A stretch of 64,000 nt of DNA from DASRWT01 sp963748485. Lineage in GTDB: Bacteria; Methylomirabilota; Methylomirabilia; Rokubacteriales; CSP1-6. Below are positions 9,700-18,578 of the stretch, one piece after another; the first letter of the stretch is position 1, and each line of letters begins with the position of its first letter. The stretch lies in contig CAVVJF010000012.1 of the NCBI GenBank assembly GCA_963748485.1, positions 124,001-188,000 on the forward strand, given 5' to 3'. Position numbers and translations under genes: made by a program. The notes beneath the pieces were generated by a model. That model was not told the DNA's origin. It was given only the letters and a program-made list of their open reading frames with translations, and ran no database searches.

Positions 9700-10565
9700 G
9701 CCGCCTTCCCGCAGCGTCTCGCCGCTTCGAGGAGAATGCGCTCGGCGAGCACCGCGGCCACGTCGCGCCGATAGGCGGCGGAGGCGTGGAGGTCTCCTTC
9801 CGGGCTCAGCGCGGCCGCCGCGGCGCGGGCCGCCGCGCGGAACAGCTCGGTGCTGGGCGCCTTGCCCGTGAGGGCCGCTTCCGCGGCCATGCCCCGCGTG
9901 GGCGTGCCGCCCACGCCGAAGAAGGCCAGCCGTGAGCCGGTGATACGGCGGGCGTCGTCCAGCCAGATCAGCGCGGCCGCGCCCACGAGCGCGAAGTCGC
10001 CGTGGCGCCGCGCCACCTCGGCGAAGCCCCAGCCCGCGTCCCCACGCGGCAGCGTGAAGCGCGCCTCGGTGACCAGCTCGTCGGCGGCGAGCGAGGTGGT
10101 CAGCGGCGCCCGGTAGAGCGCCCCCGCGGGAATCACCCGCTCGCCCTTCGGTCCGCGCGCCACCACCTCGCCGTCGAGGCAGAGGAGCAGCGCGGGCAGC
10201 TCCGAGGCGGGATCGGCGTGCGCCACGCTCCCGACCACGGTGCCCCGGTTGCGGATGGCGAGGTGACCCACGTGACGGAGCGCGGTGGCCAGGAGCGGCA
10301 CGCGCTCCCGCGCCCAGCGCTCGACCGCCGCCTGACGCTTGATTGCCCCGATCTGAAGGCGCCCGTCCGTCTCGCGAAGGTAATCCAGCTCCGTCGCCCG
10401 GTTGATGTCCACCAGCACCGCCGGTCGGGCAAGCCGGAAGTTCAGCATGGGGACCAGGCTTTGACCACCCGCCAGCAGCTTGGCCTCGTCCCCGTGCTGG
10501 ACGAGCGCGGTGATGGCTTCCTCCGCGCTGGCCGCGGCCATGTACTCGAACGGCGCGGGCTTCAT
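9696..10565 (-). CDS. coxM: FAD-binding subunit of a CO dehydrogenase-type molybdenum hydroxylase
   Basis: A 289-residue flavoprotein with both FAD motifs of the family: LLAGGQSLVPML near residues 30-41 and a second near 104-118 (RNRGTVVGSVAHADPASE). The C-terminal CO-dehydrogenase flavoprotein domain follows. Its start overlaps the CoxL-type stop by four bases. It takes electrons from the 2Fe-2S subunit and gives them to NAD or quinone. Confidence 0.92.
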   Translation of the reverse strand: MKPAPFEYMAAASAEEAITALVQHGDEAKLLAGGQSLVPMLNFRLARPAVLVDINRATELDYLRETDGRLQIGAIKRQAAVERWARERVPLLATALRHVGHLAIRNRGTVVGSVAHADPASELPALLLCLDGEVVARGPKGERVIPAGALYRAPLTTSLAADELVTEARFTLPRGDAGWGFAEVARRHGDFALVGAAALIWLDDARRITGSRLAFFGVGGTPTRGMAAEAALTGKAPSTELFRAAARAAAAALSPEGDLHASAAYRRDVAAVLAERILLEAARRCGKAA

Positions 10566-12934
10566 GCCGGCTTCTCCGCGGCGCGCGCGCGCTCGCGGGC
10601 GGCGATGATGAGGCTCCGCACCGTGTCGGGTCCGAGGGGCGCCCGCGTCACGCGCACGCCGAGGGGCGCCAGCGCATCCTCCACGGCGTTGGCGATGGCG
10701 GCCGGCGGGGAGATGGCCCCGCCCTCGCCGATGCCCTTGACGCCCAGCGGATTGCGCGGCGATGGGTACTCGAGGTGTACCGTCTCGATGGGCGGCAGCT
10801 CCATGGCCGTCGGCACGAGGTAGTCCATGAAGGTGCCGGTGAGGAGTTGCCCCTGCTCGTCGTACACCATCTCCTCGAGCAGCCCGCCGCCGATGCCCTG
10901 GGCCACGCCGCCGTGGATCTGCCCCTCGACGATCATGGGGTTGATCAGGCGGCCGCAGTCATGCGCCACCATGTAGCGCAGCAGGCGCACCGCGCCGGTT
11001 TCCGCGTCCACCTCCACGTGGGCGATGTGGACGGCGCTCGTGTACGTCACGGTGGGCTGGTGGTGATACACGGTGGCCTCGAAGTCCGCGGTCACCGCGC
11101 CGGGCTTGGCGAAGGTGGGCAGCGCGGAGCGGACCACGCGCTCCAGCGTCACCGAAGAAGCAGGTGCGCCTCGAACAAACGCCATCCCGTCCTCGATCTC
11201 GATGTCCGACGGCGCCGCCTCCAGCAGCGCCGCGGCGGCGGCGGCGAGCTTCTCGCGCACTTTGCCTGCCGCCACGACGATGGAGGATCCCGCATTGACG
11301 GCGCTGCGACTCGCGAAGGTGCCGATGCCAAAGGGGATCGCGGCGGTATCGCCGCCTACCACGGTGACCCAGTCCAGCGGGATGCCGAGGGCGTCCGCCG
11401 CCACCTGGGCGAACGAGGTCTCGTGGCCCTGCCCCTGGCTGCAGGCGCCGGTGGCGACCACCGCCCGGCCCGACGCGTCCATCCGCACCGTCGCGCCTTC
11501 GTAGGGGCCGATGGCGGTGCCCTCCACGTAACCCGAGATGCCGATGCCGCGGTAGATGCCGCGCTCGCTGCGCGCGGCCGCCTGCTCGGCTCGCAGGAGA
11601 TCGTAGTCGATCGCGTCAAGCGCGGCGTCCAGGTTGGCCAGAAAGTCGCCACTATCGTAGACGAGCCGATTGCCGTCGCGGTAGGGAATGTCCAGCTCGT
11701 AAGGCAGATCGGCCGCGGAGAGATAGTTGCGCCGCCGGAGCTCGGCGGGGTCCATGCGGAGCTCGCGCGCCAGGCAATCCACGATCCGGTCCATCGCGTA
11801 GACGGTCTCGGGGCGCCCCGCGCCGCGGTAGGGCGCGTTGGGGGTCTTGTTGGTGACCACCGCGTGGCACTCGACGTCGAGGGCCGGTACGCGATGAGGT
11901 CCGAGAAGATGCGCCACCGTGTTGTACGGCAGCACGATGCCCCAGGAGTTGTACGCGCCCAGGTCCACCCAGATCCGGTCGCGGACCACCAACATTTTCC
12001 CTTCCCGCGAGACGCCGATCTCGATGTCGTGCACCTGATGGCGCGCGTGCGCGGCCGCCATCATGTGCTCGCGCCGGTCCTCCGTCCACTTCACGGGGCG
12101 GCGACACACGATGGCCGCGGCGGGAACCAGGAGATCCTCGGGATAGCCCGTCGCCTTGGTGCCGAAGCCCCCGCCCACGTCGGGCGCGATCACGCGAACC
12201 TTGTGCGCGGGCAGCCCCAGCGCGGCCACCAGGCCTTGCTGGACGAAGTGCACGACCTGCGTGCCGTTCCACGTGGTGAGGCTCCCATCGCGCGCGTCCC
12301 ACTGGGCGACCGCCCCGCGCGTCTCCATGGGCATCCCAACGTATCGCTGGACGTAGAATCTTTCGCGCACGCTCACGTCAGCGGACGCCAGCGCGGCCGC
12401 CGCGTCTCCGAAGCCGGTCTTGAAGCGCAGGGCGACGTTGTTACCCCACTCGGGATGGATGAGCGGCGCGCCCGCCTCGGCTCCCGCGAGCATGTCCACC
12501 ACCGCCGGCAAGGGCTCGTAGTCCACCTCCACCAGCTCGGCGGCGTCCTCGGCCAGCGCGCGGCTCTCCGCGACCACCATCGCGACGATCTCGCCCACGT
12601 GGCGGACGCGGTCGCGCGCCATGGCGAATTGAGCCACCTGCTTCATGGTGACGTCGACGCGCGCGGCCAGACCCGGGGGGATGGCGCCGAAGAGCGGCAG
12701 CGGCTTCATCCAGCGCTCGAGATCGGCGAAGGTGAGCACGCGCGCCACGCCGGGCCGCCCGGTGGCCCCCTCCGTCCGGATAGCGGAGATGGCCGCGTGC
12801 GCGTGAGGGCTGCGGACAAAGGCGGCGTGGAGCATGCCGGGCAGCTTGATGTCGTCCACGAAACGCCCCTCACCCCGGAGCAGGCGGGGGTCTTCCCGCC
12901 GGGGGACGGACGCGCCGAAGAGCTTGGCTCCCAT
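10562..12934 (-). CDS. coxL: molybdopterin-binding large subunit, form II CoxL type
   Basis: A 790-residue molybdenum subunit. The active-site loop near residue 365 reads PYRGAGR, the form II pattern, rather than the AYxCSFR of true (form I) CO dehydrogenase, so CO is probably not the main substrate. The catalytic glutamate lies in GIGEGGA near residue 733. It starts nine bases after the LIV ATPase stop and is followed by M and S subunits with four-base overlaps. Being sandwiched between two importers suggests it oxidises an imported aldehyde, purine or N-heterocycle. Confidence 0.92.
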   Translation of the reverse strand: MGAKLFGASVPRREDPRLLRGEGRFVDDIKLPGMLHAAFVRSPHAHAAISAIRTEGATGRPGVARVLTFADLERWMKPLPLFGAIPPGLAARVDVTMKQVAQFAMARDRVRHVGEIVAMVVAESRALAEDAAELVEVDYEPLPAVVDMLAGAEAGAPLIHPEWGNNVALRFKTGFGDAAAALASADVSVRERFYVQRYVGMPMETRGAVAQWDARDGSLTTWNGTQVVHFVQQGLVAALGLPAHKVRVIAPDVGGGFGTKATGYPEDLLVPAAAIVCRRPVKWTEDRREHMMAAAHARHQVHDIEIGVSREGKMLVVRDRIWVDLGAYNSWGIVLPYNTVAHLLGPHRVPALDVECHAVVTNKTPNAPYRGAGRPETVYAMDRIVDCLARELRMDPAELRRRNYLSAADLPYELDIPYRDGNRLVYDSGDFLANLDAALDAIDYDLLRAEQAAARSERGIYRGIGISGYVEGTAIGPYEGATVRMDASGRAVVATGACSQGQGHETSFAQVAADALGIPLDWVTVVGGDTAAIPFGIGTFASRSAVNAGSSIVVAAGKVREKLAAAAAALLEAAPSDIEIEDGMAFVRGAPASSVTLERVVRSALPTFAKPGAVTADFEATVYHHQPTVTYTSAVHIAHVEVDAETGAVRLLRYMVAHDCGRLINPMIVEGQIHGGVAQGIGGGLLEEMVYDEQGQLLTGTFMDYLVPTAMELPPIETVHLEYPSPRNPLGVKGIGEGGAISPPAAIANAVEDALAPLGVRVTRAPLGPDTVRSLIIAARERARAAEKPA

Positions 12935-12943
12935 GGTTGGCCG

Positions 12944-13648
12944 CTAGCCTCCGAGATAGGCGCGCTTGACATGCTCGTCGTCGAGCAGCTCGCGCGCGGG
13001 GCCTTCCCGCGTGATGCGCCCCGTCTCCATGACATACGCCCGCGTGGCCATGCGGAGGGCCATGTAGGCGTTCTGCTCGACCATGAACACGGTGGTGCCG
13101 TCCTTCTGGATCTCGCCGATCGCCTTGAAGGTAGTCTCCACCACGGTGGGGGCCAGCCCCAGCGAGGGCTCGTCGAACATGATCAGGCGGGGGCGGGCCA
13201 TGAGGGCGCGCCCGATGGCGAGCATCTGCTGCTCTCCGCCGGAGAGCGTTCCCGCCGCCTGCCGCCGGCGCTCGCCGAGGACGGGAAAGTGCGCGAGCAC
13301 GCGGTCGAGGTCTTGCGCCACCGCTTTCGCGTCCTCGCGCACGTAGGCGCCCATCTCGAGATTCTCTTGGACGGTGAGGTGCGGGAACACGCGGCGGCCC
13401 TCCGGGCAGTGCGCGATGCCCGCGCGCAGGATGTCTTGCGGCTTCCAGCCCTGGATCTCGCGATCCTCGAAGAAGATACGTCCGGCCGAGGGCTTGAGCA
13501 GGCCGGAGATGGTCTTGAGCGTGGTGCTCTTGCCGGCGCCGTTGGCGCCGACGAGGCAGACGAGGTCACCCCGCCGCACCTCCACGCTCACGCCCGTCAG
13601 CACCGGGGCGCGGCCGTAGCCCGCGGAGACGCCTTCAAGCCGCAGCAT
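12944..13648 (-). CDS. livF: branched-chain amino-acid-type ABC transporter ATPase LivF
   Basis: A 234-residue ATPase with Walker A GANGAGKS (34-41), signature LSGGEQQM near 138, and Walker B LIMFDEP. The compact LivF form lacks the LivG-specific insertion. It overlaps livG by 14 bases and precedes coxL by nine. The ATG at 13648 begins the conserved first strand (LRLEGVSAGYG). Confidence 0.92.
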   Translation of the reverse strand: MLRLEGVSAGYGRAPVLTGVSVEVRRGDLVCLVGANGAGKSTTLKTISGLLKPSAGRIFFEDREIQGWKPQDILRAGIAHCPEGRRVFPHLTVQENLEMGAYVREDAKAVAQDLDRVLAHFPVLGERRRQAAGTLSGGEQQMLAIGRALMARPRLIMFDEPSLGLAPTVVETTFKAIGEIQKDGTTVFMVEQNAYMALRMATRAYVMETGRITREGPARELLDDEHVKRAYLGG

Positions 13649-14426
13649 GGGCAGTTCCCAGGTAGGCGCGGATGACGTCGGGATCCCGCTGCACCTCGGC
13701 GGGCGCACCGTCGGCGATGAGCCGCCCATGGTTGAGCACGAGCACGCGGTCGGAGATCCCCATCACCATGCGCATGTCGTGCTCGACCAGGAGCACGGTG
13801 ACGCCGGCGTCGCAGATCCGGCGGACGAGTGCCGCCGTCGTCGCCTTCTCCGCGGGCGTCATGCCGGAGGCGGGCTCGTCGAGCAGCAGCATGCGGGGCT
13901 TGGCGGCCAGCCCGACGGCAAGCTCCACCAGTCGCTGCTCGCCGTAGGACAGATCGGCGGCGATCTCGCCGTGGCGCGCCGCGAGGCCCACGAAGGCGAG
14001 CACGCCCCGCGCCTCCTCGCGCAAACGGGCTTCCTCCGCGGTGACCCGTCCGCGGCGCAGCAGGGCGGCGCCGACGCCGACGCCCCCGCGGAGATGCAGG
14101 CCGGTGAGCACGTTATCGAGCACGGTCAGGCCGGGAAACACGCTGGTCTTCTGGAAGGTGCGGACAAGGCCCAGCGCGGCAATGCGGCACGGACGCCACC
14201 GCGTGATCGTCAGGCCCTCGTAGACCACCTCGCCCACGGTGGGCGCCTGAAATCCCGTGACCACGTTGAAGGCCGTGGTCTTGCCCGCGCCGTTGGGGCC
14301 GATGAGGCTCGTCACCCCGCCGGGGCGGACGGTGAATGACACTCCCGCGAGCGCAGCGACGCCGCCGAAGCGCATCGCGAGGTTGCGGGCCTCCAGGCCG
14401 ACACCCGGACTCGTAGGGTTGGTCAT
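13635..14426 (-). CDS. livG: branched-chain amino-acid-type ABC transporter ATPase LivG
   Basis: A 263-residue ATPase with Walker A GPNGAGKT (43-50), signature LSYGEQR, Walker B MLLLDEP and the C-terminal BCA_ABC_TP_C tail (AYLGTAH). The ATG at 14426 overlaps the LivM stop as ATGA. It pairs with LivF to drive the LivH/LivM channel. Confidence 0.92.
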   Translation of the reverse strand: MTNPTSPGVGLEARNLAMRFGGVAALAGVSFTVRPGGVTSLIGPNGAGKTTAFNVVTGFQAPTVGEVVYEGLTITRWRPCRIAALGLVRTFQKTSVFPGLTVLDNVLTGLHLRGGVGVGAALLRRGRVTAEEARLREEARGVLAFVGLAARHGEIAADLSYGEQRLVELAVGLAAKPRMLLLDEPASGMTPAEKATTAALVRRICDAGVTVLLVEHDMRMVMGISDRVLVLNHGRLIADGAPAEVQRDPDVIRAYLGTAHAAA

Positions 14427-15373
14427 GCGCGCGGAAGCCGATCGGCGAGCGCGGGGACGATGCCGCGCGGCATGAAGAACAGCGCGGCGATGAGGAGGAG
14501 GCCGTAGAGGAGCATCTGCCACTGCCATGAGGCCAGCGCGCGCAGCGCCTCCGGCAGCACGGTGAAGATCACCGCGCCCAGCACGGGGCCGGCCAGGGTC
14601 CCCTTCCCCCCCGCCACCACCATGATGACCATGGTCACGGTGTAGGTGAAGAGGAACACCTCCGGGCTGACGAAGCGCGTGTAGTGCGCGTAGAGCCCGC
14701 CCGCGGCTCCTGCCATCGCGGCGCTGATGGCGGCGGCGAGCACGAGGTAGAAGGTGCCGTCGATCCCGACCGATTCCGCGAGCGCCTCGTTCTCGCGCAG
14801 GGCGACGAGGGCACGTCCCACCCGGGAGGCGATGAGCCGGCGGCAGAGCACGTAGGCGGCGACCACCGCGCCGAGGACGAGGTAGTAGAACGCGCCCTTG
14901 CCGCGGAAGGACAGCTCGGGCAACCCGGGCAGCGCCACCGCGAGGGCGGGGACGCCGGGAATGCCCAGCGGCCCGTTGGTGAGGTCCATCCAGTTGACGC
15001 TCACCAGTGAGATCACGCCCGCGAAGCTGATGGTGAGCAGCACGAAGTAGGCGCCGCGCAGCTTCAGCGCGAGCCGTCCGATGCCCCACCCGGCAAGGCC
15101 CGGCAGCACGGTGGCGGCGAGCATGCCGACCCAGGGCGACCAATCCAGCTTGACCGACAGGAGCGCGGTGGCGTACGCGCCGATGCCGAAGAAGGCCGCA
15201 TGGCCCAGCGAGAGCTGCCCCGTGTAGCCCAGGAGCAGGTTCAGGGACAGCGCGAGCACCGCGAAGATCCCCGCCATGATGAGCGTGTGCAGATGATACG
15301 GGTTCCAGACCCAGAGCGGCGCCGTCGCCGCCACCGCCAGGAGCACCGCGGGCGCCACCACGCGGCGCCGCAT
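14423..15373 (-). CDS. livM: branched-chain amino-acid-type ABC permease LivM
   Basis: A 316-residue polytopic membrane protein with the LivM pattern LSLNLLLGYTGQLSLGHAAF near residues 42-61 and the ALRENE loop near 194. The ATG at 15373 shares a base with the LivH stop. It forms half of the LIV-type channel. Confidence 0.92.
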   Translation of the reverse strand: MRRRVVAPAVLLAVAATAPLWVWNPYHLHTLIMAGIFAVLALSLNLLLGYTGQLSLGHAAFFGIGAYATALLSVKLDWSPWVGMLAATVLPGLAGWGIGRLALKLRGAYFVLLTISFAGVISLVSVNWMDLTNGPLGIPGVPALAVALPGLPELSFRGKGAFYYLVLGAVVAAYVLCRRLIASRVGRALVALRENEALAESVGIDGTFYLVLAAAISAAMAGAAGGLYAHYTRFVSPEVFLFTYTVTMVIMVVAGGKGTLAGPVLGAVIFTVLPEALRALASWQWQMLLYGLLLIAALFFMPRGIVPALADRLPRA

Positions 15374-16245
15374 CAGCCGACGCGCTCGGCGCGCGCGAAG
15401 AGGCCGGAGGGGCGCACGAGGAGCATGAGCACGATGATGGCGAAGCCCACCGCGTCGCGATAGCCGGACGAGACGTAGCCCGCGCCGAGCTCCTCGGCCA
15501 CTCCCAGGAGGACGCCGCCAAGGGCGGCGCCCACGAAGTTGCCGAGCCCGCCCAGGATGACCACGCAGAAGGCCTTCTGGGCGGCGAGGTCGCCCATCGA
15601 GGGATAGAGGAGGAACACGGGCCCGAGCAGCGCGCCCGCCGCCGCGGCCAGCGCCGCCCCCAGCGCGAACGTCACGGTGTGAATGCGCTCGATGCTCACG
15701 CCCATGAGCGCCGCCGTCTCGCGGTCCTGGAAGGTCGCCCGCATGGCGCGGCCGAGCCGGGTCCGGGTCAGAAGCAGGTGAGCGCCGAGGATGAGCAGCG
15801 CGGACATCACGAAGACGAAGATGCGGAGGCGAGATACCGACACCGGACCCCACGCCACGGGCTCGGTGGGAAAGGGCGTCGCCACGCTTTTGGCGACTCC
15901 ACCCCAGGCGAGGAGCTCGGCGTTCTGCAGCGTGATCCAGAGCCCGATCATCACCAGCATGGTGGTGTCGATGGAAGCGGCGCGAAGGGGCCGGAGGAGC
16001 AGGCGCTCGCAGGCGGCGCCGATGAGGGCCCCGCCCACGATGGCGAGCGGGATGGCGAGGAAGAAGTGCACCGACGCCGCCATCAGCGCGGCGAAGGTGC
16101 CGTAGGCCCCGAGCGTGTAGAACTCGCCATGGGCGAAGTTCACCACGTTCATGAGCCCGAAGACCAACGTCAGCCCGATCCCGAGCAGGCTGTAGGTGCT
16201 GCCCAGCAGCAGCCCGTTCAGCAGGTGCTGGAGGAGCTGGTCCAC
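15373..16245 (-). CDS. livH: branched-chain amino-acid-type ABC permease LivH
   Basis: A 290-residue permease with the LivH signature (GLTLVFGLMNVVNFAHGEFY near residues 25-44). The reading frame is open further upstream, but the family begins with the QLLQHLLNGLLLGS helix, so GTG at 16245 is chosen. It leaves 26 bases after the binding-protein stop. No strong ribosome site is visible, so translation may depend on coupling. Confidence 0.88.
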   Translation of the reverse strand: MDQLLQHLLNGLLLGSTYSLLGIGLTLVFGLMNVVNFAHGEFYTLGAYGTFAALMAASVHFFLAIPLAIVGGALIGAACERLLLRPLRAASIDTTMLVMIGLWITLQNAELLAWGGVAKSVATPFPTEPVAWGPVSVSRLRIFVFVMSALLILGAHLLLTRTRLGRAMRATFQDRETAALMGVSIERIHTVTFALGAALAAAAGALLGPVFLLYPSMGDLAAQKAFCVVILGGLGNFVGAALGGVLLGVAEELGAGYVSSGYRDAVGFAIIVLMLLVRPSGLFARAERVG

Positions 16246-16271
16246 CGGGACAGCGGCCGCCGGCGCCGCGC

Positions 16272-17447
16272 CTACTTCTTGGCGGCGAAAGCCGGAAGCG
16301 CGATCTTGCCGTCCTTGATCTGGACGATGAAGATGCTCGGCTTGCTCTGGCCGCTCTCCTTGCCGGCGGGCCCGTCCTTTTCGAACTTGATGGGCCCGTT
16401 GACGCCCATGACGCTCACCGTCCACAGGGCGTCGCGCACGGCCTTCGGATCCGGCTTGCCCGCCACCTTGAGGCCCTCCACGGCGGTGATCACGCCGTCG
16501 TGACCGCGGAAGCCTTCGGTCAGGCCCTCGAAGGGGTGGCCGCGCTTGGCCCACTCGTCCACGAAGGCCTTGGCGAGCTTGCCGTCGGGCATCGCCTCGG
16601 GGAACCACGGCAGGAAGAAAAGGATGTGCATGGTGCCTTCCGCCGCCGCGCCCGCCTGCTTGATCAGCTGGCTGGGCGACGAGCTGCCGCCGGTGGTGAT
16701 GATCTTCCGGCTCAGCCGCTGCTCCTGCGCCTGCTTCAAGACGAGCGTGATCTGCTCGACGCTGGTCGTCAGGAAGAGGGTATCGGCGCTGCCCGCCTTG
16801 ACCTTGGTGATCTGCGCGTTCATGTCGGTGGCGGCCTGGTCCATGAACTCCACCGCCCCCACGCTCGCGCCGCTGCGCTTCAGGAGATCACCGAACGCAC
16901 CGGCCGCGCCCCGGCCCCAGTCGGTGTTGACGGCGAGGAAGTCCGCCTGCTTGATGCCGAGGTCCTTCATGTACTTCTCGAGGCCGACCGCCTCCATCTC
17001 GCTGGGCGGGCTGATGCGGAAGATCCACGGGTTGCCGCGCTTGGTAATGGTGGCGGCGCTGGAGGTCTCCACGATCATCGGCACGCCGTATTCCTCGAGC
17101 TTGGGCATGGCGGCGAGCGTCATCGACGAGCCCCACGCGCCCACGAGCACCGGCACCTTGTCGCGGACGATCAGCTTCTCGGCGGCGGTGGCCGCTTCCT
17201 TGGGGTCGGACTTGTTGTCCTCGATGAGGAGCTGCACCTGCCGCCCGAGCACGCCGCCGCGGGCATTGACCCAGTCGCGGCCGATCTCCGCGCCCATCCG
17301 CACGTAGTTGCCGGACGCCGCCACCGGGCCCGACAGCGGCTGGATGACGCCGATCTTGATGGGATCGCCCTGCGTCCACGCTGCCGGCGCGAGCGCGCCC
17401 AGCAGCATCGCCATCACGACACCCAGACCGATCGCGGCTCGCCTCAT
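16272..17447 (-). CDS. livJ: LIV-type periplasmic amino-acid/amide-binding protein
   Basis: A 391-residue type 1 periplasmic binding protein with a signal peptide to about residue 26. The mature part opens with IKIGVIQPLSGPVA, typical of the LivJ/urea/amide family. The ATG at 17447 has GGGGAGG about six bases upstream. It is the first gene of a 13-gene run on the minus strand. Its leader contains an exact 19-base tandem duplication. The ligand is not predictable; family members bind amino acids, amides, urea and aromatic acids. Confidence 0.92.
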   Translation of the reverse strand: MRRAAIGLGVVMAMLLGALAPAAWTQGDPIKIGVIQPLSGPVAASGNYVRMGAEIGRDWVNARGGVLGRQVQLLIEDNKSDPKEAATAAEKLIVRDKVPVLVGAWGSSMTLAAMPKLEEYGVPMIVETSSAATITKRGNPWIFRISPPSEMEAVGLEKYMKDLGIKQADFLAVNTDWGRGAAGAFGDLLKRSGASVGAVEFMDQAATDMNAQITKVKAGSADTLFLTTSVEQITLVLKQAQEQRLSRKIITTGGSSSPSQLIKQAGAAAEGTMHILFFLPWFPEAMPDGKLAKAFVDEWAKRGHPFEGLTEGFRGHDGVITAVEGLKVAGKPDPKAVRDALWTVSVMGVNGPIKFEKDGPAGKESGQSKPSIFIVQIKDGKIALPAFAAKK

Positions 17448-17458
17448 CACCGACCTCC

Positions 17459-17496
17459 CCTGGAATGACTCTCCGGCCCTGGAATGACTCTCCGGC
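17459..17496. repeat. exact 19-base tandem duplication in the livJ leader
   Basis: Bases 17459-17477 and 17478-17496 are identical copies of CCTGGAATGACTCTCCGGC, directly adjacent. On the minus-strand transcript each copy contains GGAGAG, a Shine-Dalgarno-like core, and the pair ends right before the true ribosome site of livJ. It may be a replication slippage product or a tandem regulator or RNA-binding site. Confidence 0.9.
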
Positions 17497-17538
17497 GTGA
17501 ACGGCAAGCGGTTCGACACTGCGTCGCCGTCGCGGGTA

Positions 17539-17567
17539 CTTATCGTACATTTCCCCTCACCTGTCAA
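17539..17567 (-). promoter_or_regulatory. sigma-70-type promoter of the 13-gene livJ operon
   Basis: On the minus strand a perfect TTGACA (17567-17562) is followed after 17 bases by GATAAG (17544-17539), four of six matches to the -10 consensus. Transcription would start near 17532 and give a leader of about 85 bases that carries the tandem duplication and the livJ ribosome site. It lies back to back with the promoter of the CoA-transferase operon, the -35 boxes being 11 bases apart. Confidence 0.6.
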
Positions 17568-17578
17568 TTCCAAACCGA

Positions 17579-17608
17579 TTGACTTTGCTCGCGCGGGACG
17601 CCAAGAAT
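17579..17608 (+). promoter_or_regulatory. promoter candidate of the CoA-transferase operon
   Basis: TTGACT (17579-17584) is followed after 18 bases by AAGAAT (17603-17608). The -35 is good and the -10 is moderate. Start of transcription would fall at about 17615, one base before an in-frame ATG at 17616, so the message could be leaderless and start there rather than at 17607. Confidence 0.4.
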
Positions 17609-18578
17609 GAGCGCCATGACCATCGCCCCCGCCGAGTTCGATTTCCGTGCGGCGCGGCGCCGCCTCGAGGCCAAGCCAAAGTCCGCCGGGGAGAAGCTCA
17701 CGAGCCTCGAGGACGCGGCGGCGCGGGTGCCCGACGGCGCCACCGTCGCCTTCGGCGGCATCCTTTACAGCCGCACGCCGCTGGCCCTCTTCCGCGCGGT
17801 GCTACGGCGGCGCCCGAAGCACCTCACGCTCGTGCGTAACCTCATGTGCTACGAGGGCGAGTGGGCCATGGTGGCGGGCGCGGTGGACAAGATCGTCACG
17901 GCCTGGATGGGCATCGGTCTGCCCTGGGGCCTCTCGCGCATCATGCGCGAGTACGTGGAATCGGGCCGCGTGCCGATGGAAGAGTGGAGCCATCTCGGAC
18001 TCGGCCTCCGGTTCCGCGCCGCCGCCATGGGACTACCGTTCCTCCCTACGCTCACGATGCTCGGCTCCGACCTGATGTCGGTGGTCGGCTCGAAAACTCT
18101 CACCTGCCCCTATACGGGCGAGACGCTCCACGCCGTCCCCGCGCTCTATCCCGACGTGGCTCTGCTGCACGTGCAGCGCGCCGACCGCTTCGGCAACTGT
18201 CAGATCGACGGGTACCCGCACATGGACGCCGACATCGCCCTCGCCGCCCAGACGGTGCTGGTGACCGCCGAGGACATCGTGGGGGAGGAGGAGATCCGCC
18301 GCCATCCCGACCAAACCGTGATCCCCGGCTTCGTCGTGGACGCCCTCGCCCACGTGCCGTGGGGCTCCTACCCGCACGAGTGCTACGGCCTCTACGACTC
18401 CGAGCCCGCGCACTTCAGCGAGTACGTGGCGGGCATACAGGCCGACGGCGCCGCCGGCGTCGAGCGGTATCTCGAGCGCTACGTGTACGCGCCGTCCTCC
18501 CATGCCGACTATCTCGCGCTCTTCTCCGAGGGCACGCGCGAGGCCGCCGCCGCGCGCGGCCGGGACCTCTCCTCGTGA
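17607..18578 (+). CDS. CoA-transferase family I subunit A (glutaconate CoA-transferase-like)
   Basis: A 323-residue subunit of the GctA/PcaI superfamily, with DGATVAFGG near residue 47 forming the CoA-binding glycine loop and a conserved core to about residue 300. With the next gene it would move CoA between a dicarboxylic or 3-oxo acid and a donor acyl-CoA. The stop overlaps the GTG of subunit B (GTGA). ATG 17616 is an alternative start three codons in, favoured by the promoter position. It is the first of seven co-directional genes with gaps of ten bases or less. Confidence 0.88.
   Translation: MSAMTIAPAEFDFRAARRRLEAKPKSAGEKLTSLEDAAARVPDGATVAFGGILYSRTPLALFRAVLRRRPKHLTLVRNLMCYEGEWAMVAGAVDKIVTAWMGIGLPWGLSRIMREYVESGRVPMEEWSHLGLGLRFRAAAMGLPFLPTLTMLGSDLMSVVGSKTLTCPYTGETLHAVPALYPDVALLHVQRADRFGNCQIDGYPHMDADIALAAQTVLVTAEDIVGEEEIRRHPDQTVIPGFVVDALAHVPWGSYPHECYGLYDSEPAHFSEYVAGIQADGAAGVERYLERYVYAPSSHADYLALFSEGTREAAAARGRDLSS

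Noticed and set aside
9217..12934. Aerobic CO dehydrogenase
   Set aside because: The large-subunit active-site loop is PYRGAGR (form II), without the cysteine of the form I AYxCSFR motif, so oxidation of CO should not be assumed.
10775..13675. A 966-codon open frame on the plus strand, and many other long antisense frames
   Set aside because: It is the antisense shadow of coxL and livF. In DNA this rich in G and C, stops are rare on the opposite strand; the translation is full of His, Arg and Gly with no domain.
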